Origin: Variovorax sp. RA8
GTDB lineage: Bacteria; Pseudomonadota; Gammaproteobacteria; Burkholderiales; Burkholderiaceae_C
Reading direction: 5' to 3'
Assembly: GCF_901827175.1 (NCBI RefSeq)
Contig: NZ_LR594662.1
Span: 5,642,001 to 5,706,000, forward strand
DNA length: 64,000 nt
The notes below the pieces were generated by a model. It was not told the DNA's origin. It saw only the letters and a program-made list of their open reading frames with translations, and did not search any database. Numbering within the stretch: the first letter of the stretch is position 1; each line of letters begins with the position of its first letter. Positions 26,672 to 34,701 of this stretch are shown piece by piece. Both the position numbers and the translations under genes were made by a program.

Positions 26672-27682
26672 TCAGCGCAGCCAGCCCACCGCCAGCGGAA
26701 AGCTGAAGAAGGCCGCCACGGTGGTCCACAGGATGATGCGCGCGATCCGCCCGCTGTCGGCGCCGAAGCGCTCGGCCAGCATCGCCACGTTGCTCGCGCT
26801 CGGCAGCGCGGCCACCAGCACCATCACCACCAGCGCGCTGCGCTCCAGCGGCAGGCCCAGCGCCATCGCGGCGCGTCCCGCACCGTAGACCAGCAAGGGA
26901 TGCGCCAGCAGCTTGATCGCCGCCACCGACAGCAGGTCGGCAGTCCGCGCCGGCGAAAGCGCCCGCACTCCGCTGCCCATGGCCTCGCCCACGCGTGCGC
27001 TGGCACGATGCTCGCGAACCAGCACTGCCGAGCGAGCCAGCACGGCGCCGATGGTGAACAGCGCCACCGGCGAGGCGGCATCGCCCAGCATCGCGATCGT
27101 GCGCTCCAGCGGCCCGGGCAAGGCGAGACTGGTGGCCGAGGCCAGCCCGCCGAGCAGGATCGCCCACGGCATCGGGTTCTGCACGATGCCGCGCAAGGCC
27201 TGCCGGGCCGCCCGGGCCGGGCCGTGCGCATCGGCCCCGTCCAGGCGCGACAGCGCGATGCACAGCGAGGAGGTCAGCACCAGGTCCAGGGCGATGGTGA
27301 TGATCATCGGCGAGGCCGCCTGCGCCCCGAGAATCGCGATCAGCAGGGGCAGGCCCATGAAACCGGTGTTGGGGAAGGCGGCCACCAGCGCGCCGAAGGC
27401 CGCGTCGTTCCAGACCAGGCCCTGCCGGCGCGCCAGCCCCACCGTGACGCCGACCACGAGCAGCGCGCAGCCGCCCCAGACCAGCCCCACGCCGGCATCG
27501 AGCAGCTGCGCGATCGGCGCGCCCGCGCCGAAGCGGAACAGCATGCACGGCAGCGCGAAATAGAGCACGAAGGCATTGAGGCCGGGAATGGCCCCCAGCG
27601 GCAGCGCCCCGCCGCGTGCCGCTGCATAGCCGGCCGCGATCAGCGCGAAGAAAGGGAGCGTGACGGAAAGAATGTGCAGCAC
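26672..27682 (-). CDS. AEC (auxin efflux carrier)-family transporter
   Basis: This 336-residue membrane protein has about ten hydrophobic segments in two inverted halves: VLHILSVTLPFFALIAAGYAAARG at the start and AFPNTGFMGLPLLIAILG with the broken-helix NxGxxGLP motif. The family exports or takes up organic acids such as malate or malonate. The GTG start at 27682 is chosen because the first helix begins there. Converges with the COG3904-like gene and is divergent from the helicase gene. Confidence 0.87.
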   Translation of the reverse strand: MLHILSVTLPFFALIAAGYAAARGGALPLGAIPGLNAFVLYFALPCMLFRFGAGAPIAQLLDAGVGLVWGGCALLVVGVTVGLARRQGLVWNDAAFGALVAAFPNTGFMGLPLLIAILGAQAASPMIITIALDLVLTSSLCIALSRLDGADAHGPARAARQALRGIVQNPMPWAILLGGLASATSLALPGPLERTIAMLGDAASPVALFTIGAVLARSAVLVREHRASARVGEAMGSGVRALSPARTADLLSVAAIKLLAHPLLVYGAGRAAMALGLPLERSALVVMVLVAALPSASNVAMLAERFGADSGRIARIILWTTVAAFFSFPLAVGWLR

Positions 27683-27784
27683 GCGGGCAATTGTCGTCGT
27701 GCGACATCGCGACACAGCTTTCACACAGCCTTGCATCGGGCCTGCCCCGTATCATTGCCCGCTTTGCGCCCTTCCGCCGCCTTC

Positions 27785-29968
27785 ATGTCCTCCGGTCTCA
27801 ATCTCGCGCAGCAAGAAGCCGTCAACTACCTCCATGGTCCCTGCCTGGTGCTCGCAGGCGCAGGCTCGGGCAAGACGCGCGTCATCACGCACAAGATCGC
27901 GCGGCTCATCCAATCCGGGCTGGCCCCCCAGCGCATTGCCGCCATCACCTTCACCAACAAGGCCGCGACCGAGATGCGCGAGCGCGCCAAGGGCCTGATC
28001 GGGCGCGATGCCAACAAGGTGGTGGTCTGCACCTTCCACGCGCTGGGCGTGCGCATGATGCGCGAGGACGGCGGCGTGCTCGGCCTGAAGCCGGCCTTCA
28101 GCATCCTCGACAGCGACGACGTCACCAAGATCCTGAAGGATGCCGGCGGCACCACCGACGCTGCCACGGCGCGCATCTGGCAGTGGACCATCAGCAAGTG
28201 GAAGAACATGGGCCTCAACGCCGCGCAGGCGGAAGCCCAGGCGGCCGACGACAACGAACGCATCACGGCGCGCATCATGGCGCGCTACGAGGAGCGCCTG
28301 GTTGCCTACCAGAGCGTGGACTTCGACGACCTGATCGGCATGCCGCTCAAGCTTCTGCAGCAGCACGAGGACGTACGTGCCAAGTGGCAGGCCGCGCTCG
28401 GCCACGTGCTGGTCGACGAGTACCAGGACACCAATGCCACGCAGTACGAGGTGTTGAAGGCGCTGGTCGGCCAGCGCGGCCGCTTCACCGCGGTGGGCGA
28501 CGACGACCAGTCGATCTACGGCTGGCGCGGCGCCACGCTGGACAACCTGCGCAAGCTGCCGGTCGACTTCCCCACGCTCAAGGTCATCAAGCTCGAGCAG
28601 AACTACCGCAGCACCAGCGCCATCCTGCGCGCGGCCAACAACGTGATCGGCCCGAACCCCAAGCTCTTCCCCAAGACCCTGTTCAGCGAGCTGGGAGAGG
28701 GCGAGCCGGTGCGCGTGGTCGACGCCGACAACGAGGCGCACGAGGCCGAGCGCGCCGTGGCGCGCATCCAGAGCCTGCGCGGCGGTGCTGCGACCACGCA
28801 GGGCCAGCAGTTCAAGGAGTTCCGCGATTTCGCGATTCTCTACCGCGCCAACCACCAGGCGCGCGTGTTCGAACAGGCCCTGCGCCGCGCGCAGATTCCT
28901 TACAAGGTTTCCGGCGGGCAGAGCTTCTTCGACCGCGCCGAAATCAAGGACCTGTGCGGCTGGTTCCGCCTCTGGGTCAACAACGACGACGACCCGGCCT
29001 TCCTGCGCGCCGTGACCACCCCCAAGCGCGGCATCGGCCACACCACGCTCGCCAGCCTCGGCACCTTCGCGAGCCAGTACAAGCTGAGCCTGTTCGAAGC
29101 ATTGTTCTCGCCCTCGCTCCCCAGCGTGATGGCCAAGCGCGCCCAGGAGGGACTGCACGAGTTCGGCCGCTACATCAACGACCTCGAATACCGTGCACGC
29201 CGCACCATGGGCGCCGAGGATGCGCGCACCTTCCTGGCCGACTGGCTCAAGGAAATCGAATACGAAAAGCACCTCTATGACGGCGAGGACAGCGAGCAGG
29301 CTGCCGCCAGCCGCTGGACCAACGTGCTCGAGTTCTGCGACTGGATGTCGCAGCGCTGCGGCGGGCAGATCGCGGACGCGAGCGGCGCCGGACCGCTCCA
29401 AGCCGCGAGAGCCCGCTCGGGGGGCAGCGAGGACACGTCAGTGCCGAGCGTGGGGGCAAGTCCTTCCGGTGCCACGGTCGAGAACGAGCGCAAGAGCCTG
29501 CTGGAGGTGGCGCAGACCATCTCGCTGCTCTCCACGATCAGCGAGCGCGAGAAGGATCAGAACGTGGTCACGCTCTCTACCCTGCATGCGTCCAAGGGCC
29601 TGGAGTGGCCGCACGTCATGCTGATCGGCGTGAACGAGGGCTTGCTGCCCTTCAAGCTCGAGGACGATGGTGGCCGGCAGCAGAAAGTCAGCGACGAAAC
29701 GCTGACGCGCCTGCAGGAGGAGCGTCGCCTGATGTACGTGGGCATCACGCGCGCCCAGCGCAGCCTGGCCGTGAGCTGGACCAAGCGCCGCAAGCAGGGC
29801 CGAGAGATGGTGCCGGCGCAGCCCAGCCGCTTCATCGCCGAGATGGCGCTCGACAAGAAGACCATCAAGGAAGATCCGCGCGAGAAGCTCAAGGCGCTGC
29901 GCGCCGAGTTCGCGCGCAAGGCCCAGGACAACGCGGCGGCAGCAGCAGCGGCCGCGGCAGGCTCATGA
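27785..29968 (+). CDS. UvrD/Rep-family ATP-dependent DNA helicase with an in-frame repeat insertion
   Basis: This 727-residue SF1A helicase has Walker A K30 in LAGAGSGKTRVITHKIA, FTNKAATEMRERA (motif Ia), VDEYQDTN (motif II), GDDDQSIYGWRGA (III), and TLHASKGLEWPHV plus MYVGITRAQRSL (V and VI). The overall length and SVDFDDLIGMPL resemble Rep more than UvrD. Residues about 533-562 (GAGPLQAARARSGGSEDTSV onward) look foreign and correspond to an intergenic-type repeat. The stop overlaps the next start by 4 bp, so it shares an operon with a small exported protein and pldA. Confidence 0.93.
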   Translation: MSSGLNLAQQEAVNYLHGPCLVLAGAGSGKTRVITHKIARLIQSGLAPQRIAAITFTNKAATEMRERAKGLIGRDANKVVVCTFHALGVRMMREDGGVLGLKPAFSILDSDDVTKILKDAGGTTDAATARIWQWTISKWKNMGLNAAQAEAQAADDNERITARIMARYEERLVAYQSVDFDDLIGMPLKLLQQHEDVRAKWQAALGHVLVDEYQDTNATQYEVLKALVGQRGRFTAVGDDDQSIYGWRGATLDNLRKLPVDFPTLKVIKLEQNYRSTSAILRAANNVIGPNPKLFPKTLFSELGEGEPVRVVDADNEAHEAERAVARIQSLRGGAATTQGQQFKEFRDFAILYRANHQARVFEQALRRAQIPYKVSGGQSFFDRAEIKDLCGWFRLWVNNDDDPAFLRAVTTPKRGIGHTTLASLGTFASQYKLSLFEALFSPSLPSVMAKRAQEGLHEFGRYINDLEYRARRTMGAEDARTFLADWLKEIEYEKHLYDGEDSEQAAASRWTNVLEFCDWMSQRCGGQIADASGAGPLQAARARSGGSEDTSVPSVGASPSGATVENERKSLLEVAQTISLLSTISEREKDQNVVTLSTLHASKGLEWPHVMLIGVNEGLLPFKLEDDGGRQQKVSDETLTRLQEERRLMYVGITRAQRSLAVSWTKRRKQGREMVPAQPSRFIAEMALDKKTIKEDPREKLKALRAEFARKAQDNAAAAAAAAAGS
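29381..29470. repeat. Intergenic-type palindromic repeat inserted in frame in the helicase gene
   Basis: The stretch with CCGCTCCAAGCCGCGAGAGC, CTCGGGGGGCAGCGAG and GAGCGTGGGGGCAAG resembles the short repeats scattered between genes in Comamonadaceae. It keeps the frame open and adds about 30 Gly/Ser/Arg-rich residues between the 2B region and motif IV. Recognition as a repeat family is from memory of such genomes, not a search. Confidence 0.5.
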
Positions 29969-30396
29969 AGCGCCGGCTGCTGCTGCTGGCCCTGGGCCTG
30001 GCTGCCGGCGGCGCCCTGGCCCAGCAGGCCTGCCCTGCGGACGGCCGCGAGCTGCCCGCGCGCGCGCTCTACGGCCACTGGGAGGCGCGCATCGAAGGCG
30101 TCCCGGGCATCGCGCGCGTGCAGCTGGCGAGGCATCCCGACTACGAAGGCGTACGCGGCACCATCACGCGCGAGAGCGGCGGGAAGCCGCCGACGGTGGC
30201 GCAGCTCGCGGGCGACATCGACGACGAGGGCCTGCTCAGCATCGACGAGTCGATGGACGGCCGCGCCATCAGCGGCAACTGGCTGGGCGAGCTCCAGCCG
30301 GGCTCCTGCGGCAAGGAATTCAGGGGAACGTGGCGCAACGCGTCCGACGACAGCACGCATCCCTTCGTGCTGAACAAGACTGGCAGTTGGCAATGA
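29965..30396 (+). CDS. Small exported protein of unknown function
   Basis: This 143-residue protein has a clear signal peptide (MKRRLLLLALGLAAGGALAQQ, cleavage near residue 20). The mature part contains a GHWEARIEGVPGIARVQLARHPDY segment and four-stranded-looking repeats ending KEFRGTWRNASDDSTHPFVL, with two cysteines. It overlaps both neighbours by 4 bp (ATGA), tying it to the helicase and to outer-membrane phospholipase A. I recognise no family; a periplasmic or surface role near PldA is inferred. Confidence 0.75.
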   Translation: MKRRLLLLALGLAAGGALAQQACPADGRELPARALYGHWEARIEGVPGIARVQLARHPDYEGVRGTITRESGGKPPTVAQLAGDIDDEGLLSIDESMDGRAISGNWLGELQPGSCGKEFRGTWRNASDDSTHPFVLNKTGSWQ

Positions 30397-31556
30397 AACA
30401 CACACGCATCACCACCACCTTCGCGGCGCTCCTCGCCGGCCTCGGCATGGCGCTCGCGCAGGCCCAGCCCGCGCAGCAACCGGCCAGCCCGCTGGCCGAC
30501 GCGCAGCTGACCTGGCAGCAGTGCCAGCGGCTCGCGAGCGACAAGGAGGCACGCCTGGCCTGCTTCGACCGCTGGGCCCAGCAGCAGACGCTGCCGGCGG
30601 CCGTGGTACCCGCGGCGCCGCCGGTGCTCGCCGGCACGCAGCCGCCCGCGCCGGTGGACGCCGCCGTGCCCGCCACGCGCGTCGTCTCCGTCGCGACCGC
30701 GGAGGGCTGCCGCGACGGCCAGTACTCCGCGCTCTCGCGCTTCTGGGAACTCGAGGACGGCAGCGACTGCGGCACCTTCAGCTTCCGCGGCTACAGGCCG
30801 CTCAACGTGTCGTTCGCGACCTCGAACCACAAGCCCGACACGCCGGCCTCGCCGGCGGCCGGCCACACCGGCACCTACATCCCGTACCAGGCCAACGAGA
30901 TGCGTATCGGCCTGTCCGTGCGCACCAAGCTCGCCCAGGGCATGCTGACGCAGAACGACCCGGTCAAGAAGGACTCGCTGTGGTTCGGCTACAGCCAGCA
31001 GTCGACCTGGCAGGTCTTCAACGGCGACATCTCGCGGCCCTTCCGCACCACCGACCACGAGCCCGAGCTGATCTACGTCTACCCGACGGACTACCGGTTG
31101 CCGGGTGGCTGGCGCTGGCGCTATGCGGGCGTCGGCCTGGTGCACCAGTCGAACGGCCAGAGCCTGCCCTACTCGCGCAGCTGGAACCGCCTCTACCTGA
31201 TGGGGGGCATGGAGCTGGACGACCGCTTCACCATCACCGGCCGCATCTGGCAGCGCCTGCACGAGAGCGGCGCCGACGACGACAACCCCGACATCTCCAA
31301 CTACATCGGCCGCGCCGAAATCACGGGCCGCTGGAATCTCAACCAGGACAACACGCTCGCCATGACGGTGCGCAACAACCTGCGCGAGAGCGGCCGCGGA
31401 TCGGTGCGGCTCGAATGGCTCAAGTCTCTCGGCGATTCGGCGAGGAGCAACCTGCGCTTCCACACGCAGCTGTTCCACGGCTACGGCGACACCCTGGTCG
31501 ACTACAACCGAAAGCGCACGGTACTGAGCATCGGGCTGAGCCTGGTCGACTTCTGA
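30393..31556 (+). CDS. pldA: Outer-membrane phospholipase A
   Basis: This 387-residue protein has a signal peptide (about 1-24) and a C-terminal 12-strand barrel. The catalytic triad is exact: H251 and S253 in GVGLVHQSNGQSLPYSRSWN with N265, keeping the 2- and 14-residue spacing of E. coli OMPLA (H142, S144, N156). About 100 extra residues, rich in Ala and Pro, precede the barrel. The enzyme hydrolyses phospholipids that reach the outer leaflet. Start overlaps the upstream stop by 4 bp. Confidence 0.94.
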   Translation: MKHTRITTTFAALLAGLGMALAQAQPAQQPASPLADAQLTWQQCQRLASDKEARLACFDRWAQQQTLPAAVVPAAPPVLAGTQPPAPVDAAVPATRVVSVATAEGCRDGQYSALSRFWELEDGSDCGTFSFRGYRPLNVSFATSNHKPDTPASPAAGHTGTYIPYQANEMRIGLSVRTKLAQGMLTQNDPVKKDSLWFGYSQQSTWQVFNGDISRPFRTTDHEPELIYVYPTDYRLPGGWRWRYAGVGLVHQSNGQSLPYSRSWNRLYLMGGMELDDRFTITGRIWQRLHESGADDDNPDISNYIGRAEITGRWNLNQDNTLAMTVRNNLRESGRGSVRLEWLKSLGDSARSNLRFHTQLFHGYGDTLVDYNRKRTVLSIGLSLVDF

Positions 31557-31591
31557 ATCCGGCGGCGGTTCGCAGGCACCGCAGGATTCGG

Positions 31592-31924
31592 CTATCGCGC
31601 CGGCATCATCTCCACCGCCTTGATCAGCCGCGTTTCCTGCGCCACGATCAGGTGCTCCGAGGCCTGCAGGTAGGCCGGGAAGGCCGAATGCGCATCGCGC
31701 GCCTTGCACCGCCGTTCATAGTCCGCCAGGTCGTCGTAGCCCCACAGGTGCACGAACTGGTTGAGCGGGCCGACATGGCTCACGTAGAAGCCGAGCGGCG
31801 TGCCCAGCGTCTCCCTCAGGATCGGCATCGCGAGGCGGTTGAACACGTCCAGGAACTCCGGCATCTTGCGCAGCCTGATCGTGTAGATGCGGTGGTCGAC
31901 CAGCGCTTTAGGCGGGTATTGCAT
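31592..31924 (-). CDS. NIPSNAP-family protein
   Basis: This 110-residue ferredoxin-like protein has VDHRIYTIRLRKMPEFLDVFN, GTPLGFYVSHVGPLNQFVHLWGYDDLADYERR, the typical NIPSNAP pattern. Such proteins often accompany degradation operons, with no fixed activity. GAAGGA precedes the ATG; its start overlaps the end of the flavoprotein gene by 17 bp, making it the last gene of the leftward operon. A second NIPSNAP gene lies in the rightward operon at 36331. Confidence 0.88.
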   Translation of the reverse strand: MQYPPKALVDHRIYTIRLRKMPEFLDVFNRLAMPILRETLGTPLGFYVSHVGPLNQFVHLWGYDDLADYERRCKARDAHSAFPAYLQASEHLIVAQETRLIKAVEMMPAR

Positions 31925-33668
31925 CTGCTTCCTTCGAAGTGTTCGCACTGCGGGACGACAGCGACGGCTCCAGCCCGGCCAGGTGGCGCCCTGTGATGTA
32001 GCCGAAGGTCATGATCGGCCCCAGCGTGATGCCGGCGCCGGGGTAATTGCCGCCCATCACGCTGGCGCGGTCGTTGCCCACCGCGTACAGGCCCGCGATC
32101 GGCTGGTCCTGCGCATCGAGCACGCGGCCCACCACGTCGGTGGTGATGCCGTCGAAGGTGCCCAGGTCGCCCATCACGATGCGCAGCGCGTAGTAAGGGC
32201 CGTCGCCGACCGGTGCGACGCAGGGGTTGGGCTTGTTGTCCGGGTCGGCCAGGTAGCGGTTGAAGGATGTGGTGCCGCGGCCGAACTGGCGGTCGACGCC
32301 TTGCACGGCGCCCTCGTTGTACTCGCGCACGCTCTGCTCCAGCCCGTCCGGGTCGATGCCCGCGTTCTGCGCCAGCTCGCGCAGCGTCGCGCCCTTGGCC
32401 AGGTAGCCGTTGCGCACCAAGGGTCCGAGCGGCATGGGCGCCGGCTTGGCATAGCCCAGGCCGTACTTGCCGATCGTGGCCTGGTCGCAGACCAGCCACA
32501 TGCCGGTGTCCGGCCCCTGCCCCGCCGCGACCATTGCCGCGCCCACGTCGTGGTAGGAGTTCGACTCGTTGGTAAAGCGCCTGCCGTTCTTCAGCACGCC
32601 GATGATGCCGGGCTTGTAGCGGTCCAGCAGGTGCGGGAAGGCTCCGTACTCGCCCTTGCCGAGCGGCACCTTGGAGGTCGGCATCCAGGCCGCCGGCGAG
32701 CTGAAGCGGATCTCGACGCGGCCTCCGGCCTTTTCCGCCAGGCGCGCCCCGTCACCGGTGTTGCCCCGAGGCACGGGAGAGAAATGCTCGCCGCCGGCTT
32801 GCACGTGCGGGTAGGCGCGGGCGATGCGCTGCGTGTCGTGCGAGAACCCGCCGCCGGCCAGCACCACGCCCTTGCGCGCGACGATGCGCTGCAGCCCCTC
32901 GGGCCCCTTCACCATCGCACCGGTCACGCGGCCGTCGTGGACGATCAACTCCTGCGCCGGCGTGCTCGTCCGGATCGGGATCTTCAGGTCGAGCGCCGAC
33001 TTCGCCAGGCGCGCCGCCAGCGCGTTGCCGCTCGTCACGTTGATGCCGCGGCGGTACAGCGCCAGCTCCTTCAGGTGGTTGAGCACGCGCTTCACCACGT
33101 ACCTGAACGAGGTGAACGATTTGGTGAAGCGGAAGAAGTGCTTCAGGTCCGCGTTGGCGGAGTTGAACATCATCCCGATGAAGGTGATGGTGGCCAGCGG
33201 CGGGCGCAGGCGCGCCATCTCCGGACCCAGCTCGCGAATGTCGTAGGGCGCGGCGAGGATCGAGCGGCCGATGTCTGCGCCGCCCTCGGCGTCGGGGTGG
33301 TAGTCGGGGTACAGCGTCGGGATGAAGCGGACTTCGGTCTCGCGCTCGAAGAACGCCACCATTTCCGGGCCCTTGTCGATGAAGGCCTCCACCGCCGGGC
33401 CGTCGTACCAGCGGCCGGTCTCGGCCTTCATGTAGCGGATCACCTCCTCGCGCGTGTCCGCGTAGCCGGCCTTCTTCGCATGGGGCGACAGCGGGATCCA
33501 CAGCACCCCGCCGGAGAACGCGGTGGTGCCGCCGAACACCGGCTCCTTCTCGACGACGATGACGTCCAGGCCGTTCTTCCTGGCCGTGATGGCTGTCGAC
33601 AGTCCACCGGCGCCGGAGCCGATCACCAGCACATCGCATTCGGTCGTGGGCAGGTCGCTCATCTTCAT
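31908..33668 (-). CDS. FAD-dependent dehydrogenase, 3-ketosteroid delta-1-dehydrogenase/fumarate-reductase-like
   Basis: This 586-residue flavoprotein starts with a Rossmann FAD site CDVLVIGSGAGGLSTAITARKNGLDVIVVEKE and GGTTAFSGGVLWIP, and ends GLYAVGNDRASVMGGNYPGAGITLGPIMTFGYITGRHLA, the marks of KstD/fumarate-reductase flavoproteins. These insert or remove a double bond next to a ketone or acid. A strong GGAGG lies 8 nt upstream. Its ATG overlaps the reductase-FCD stop by 4 bp, tying an oxidation step to flavin reduction. Substrate could be a cyclic ketone or CoA ester; steroid is not shown. Confidence 0.88.
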   Translation of the reverse strand: MKMSDLPTTECDVLVIGSGAGGLSTAITARKNGLDVIVVEKEPVFGGTTAFSGGVLWIPLSPHAKKAGYADTREEVIRYMKAETGRWYDGPAVEAFIDKGPEMVAFFERETEVRFIPTLYPDYHPDAEGGADIGRSILAAPYDIRELGPEMARLRPPLATITFIGMMFNSANADLKHFFRFTKSFTSFRYVVKRVLNHLKELALYRRGINVTSGNALAARLAKSALDLKIPIRTSTPAQELIVHDGRVTGAMVKGPEGLQRIVARKGVVLAGGGFSHDTQRIARAYPHVQAGGEHFSPVPRGNTGDGARLAEKAGGRVEIRFSSPAAWMPTSKVPLGKGEYGAFPHLLDRYKPGIIGVLKNGRRFTNESNSYHDVGAAMVAAGQGPDTGMWLVCDQATIGKYGLGYAKPAPMPLGPLVRNGYLAKGATLRELAQNAGIDPDGLEQSVREYNEGAVQGVDRQFGRGTTSFNRYLADPDNKPNPCVAPVGDGPYYALRIVMGDLGTFDGITTDVVGRVLDAQDQPIAGLYAVGNDRASVMGGNYPGAGITLGPIMTFGYITGRHLAGLEPSLSSRSANTSKEADAIPA

Positions 33669-34624
33669 GTGTGTGCCTCCTGGGCCGCGACATCGCGGCG
33701 AAGCTGGTCGAAGTAGTGGCTCATCTCGCATTCCGCCGCGTCGGGGTCGCGCTCGCGCATATGCGCGAGGATCTTCCTGCGCACCGGCACCAGTTCGGGA
33801 CGGGCGCGCAGCGTCGTGTCGGTCTGCAGCACATGGCGCACCAGGGTGGTCAGCGTCTCGGCCACGACGACCAGCACGTCGTTGTGCGCTGCCTTCGTGA
33901 CCAGGCGGAAGAATTCGATGCTGGCCTCGGCGCGCTGGGCCGCACCGGCATAGTTCTCGATCTCGACGATGTTGCGCTCGATGGCGTCGAAGTCGTCCGG
34001 CGAGCCGTTCTGGCAGGCCAGGCGCAGCAGCATGCAGTTGATCAGGCGCCGTGCCTGGTCGAGGTGGGCCGAATCCATCCGCCCGCTGGCGGCGAGCTCG
34101 CGCAGCGACTGCGTCAGCATCATGTAGGCGCCCTTGTAGAACACCAGCGAGGCTTCCTCGCGCCCGTGGTCGAAGCGTGCCACGTGCCCCAGGAAGAGCA
34201 CGTGGTCGCCCGCCAGGTGCTCGGCGAACTTGTCGCATTCGAAGGTGGCGACGCTGCCCGCGATCACCGGCAGCCCGCGGTGGCCCGGCGCCCAGGCCAC
34301 GCCGTCGAACTTGTCGGCGACGGCGCCGCTGGCGAAGCGCGCCGACAGCTCCTTCTGGTCCTCCGCCAGCACGTTGATGGCGAAGGCACCGGCCTGGCGG
34401 AAGGCCTCCAGGCTCTTGCTCGCCAGGCGCAGCCCCCAGGACACCAGCGGCGGCTCCAGCGACACCGAGCTGAATGAATTGCACGTCAGCCCGATCGGCT
34501 TGCCGTCGGGCCCCGTCGTGGTGATGATGGCCACGCCGGTGGGAAAGCTGCCGAGCGCGTTGCGGAAGGCCCGCGAGTCGAAGGCGGCCTGCGGATCGGC
34601 GGGCGCGGGGGTCAGGGTCGTCAC
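33665..34624 (-). CDS. Flavin reductase fused to a GntR-type FCD effector domain
   Basis: This 319-residue protein has an N-terminal FMN-binding split barrel (about 14-165): FRNALGSFPTGVAIIT, IGLTCNSFSSVSLEPPLVSWGL, FAINVLAEDQKELSARFASG, GDHVLFLGHV. Residues about 185-310 are an all-helical FCD domain (ARRLINCMLLRLACQNG, DFDAIERNIVEIEN, ARPELVPVRRKIL), closely like the FCD of the GntR regulator at 38837, but without any winged helix. Start GTG at 34624 has GGAG 7 nt upstream. It heads the leftward operon next to the flavoprotein. An effector-gated flavin reductase, as in the MarR-fused C1 reductase of HPA hydroxylase, is inferred. Confidence 0.85.
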   Translation of the reverse strand: MTTLTPAPADPQAAFDSRAFRNALGSFPTGVAIITTTGPDGKPIGLTCNSFSSVSLEPPLVSWGLRLASKSLEAFRQAGAFAINVLAEDQKELSARFASGAVADKFDGVAWAPGHRGLPVIAGSVATFECDKFAEHLAGDHVLFLGHVARFDHGREEASLVFYKGAYMMLTQSLRELAASGRMDSAHLDQARRLINCMLLRLACQNGSPDDFDAIERNIVEIENYAGAAQRAEASIEFFRLVTKAAHNDVLVVVAETLTTLVRHVLQTDTTLRARPELVPVRRKILAHMRERDPDAAECEMSHYFDQLRRDVAAQEAHT

Positions 34625-34642
34625 TGGCAGCTCCGAACGTTG

Positions 34643-34657
34643 AATGGTTTGACCATT
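34643..34657. promoter_or_regulatory. GntR/FCD-type operator AATGGTTTGACCATT (divergent promoter)
   Basis: Perfect palindrome with the core TGGTNNNACCA known for FadR-subfamily GntR regulators. It lies between the divergent reductase-FCD and thiolase operons and abuts a TATAAT on the minus strand, so binding would block the leftward promoter. Confidence 0.75.
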
Positions 34658-34701
34658 ATAGATATACTGGACTGCCATTTCAACCCAAGGGGACCCACCC
34701 A

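Noticed and set aside
31816..32499. Alternative frames inside the flavoprotein gene
   Set aside because: They contradict the recognised KstD-like frame and carry no start signal.
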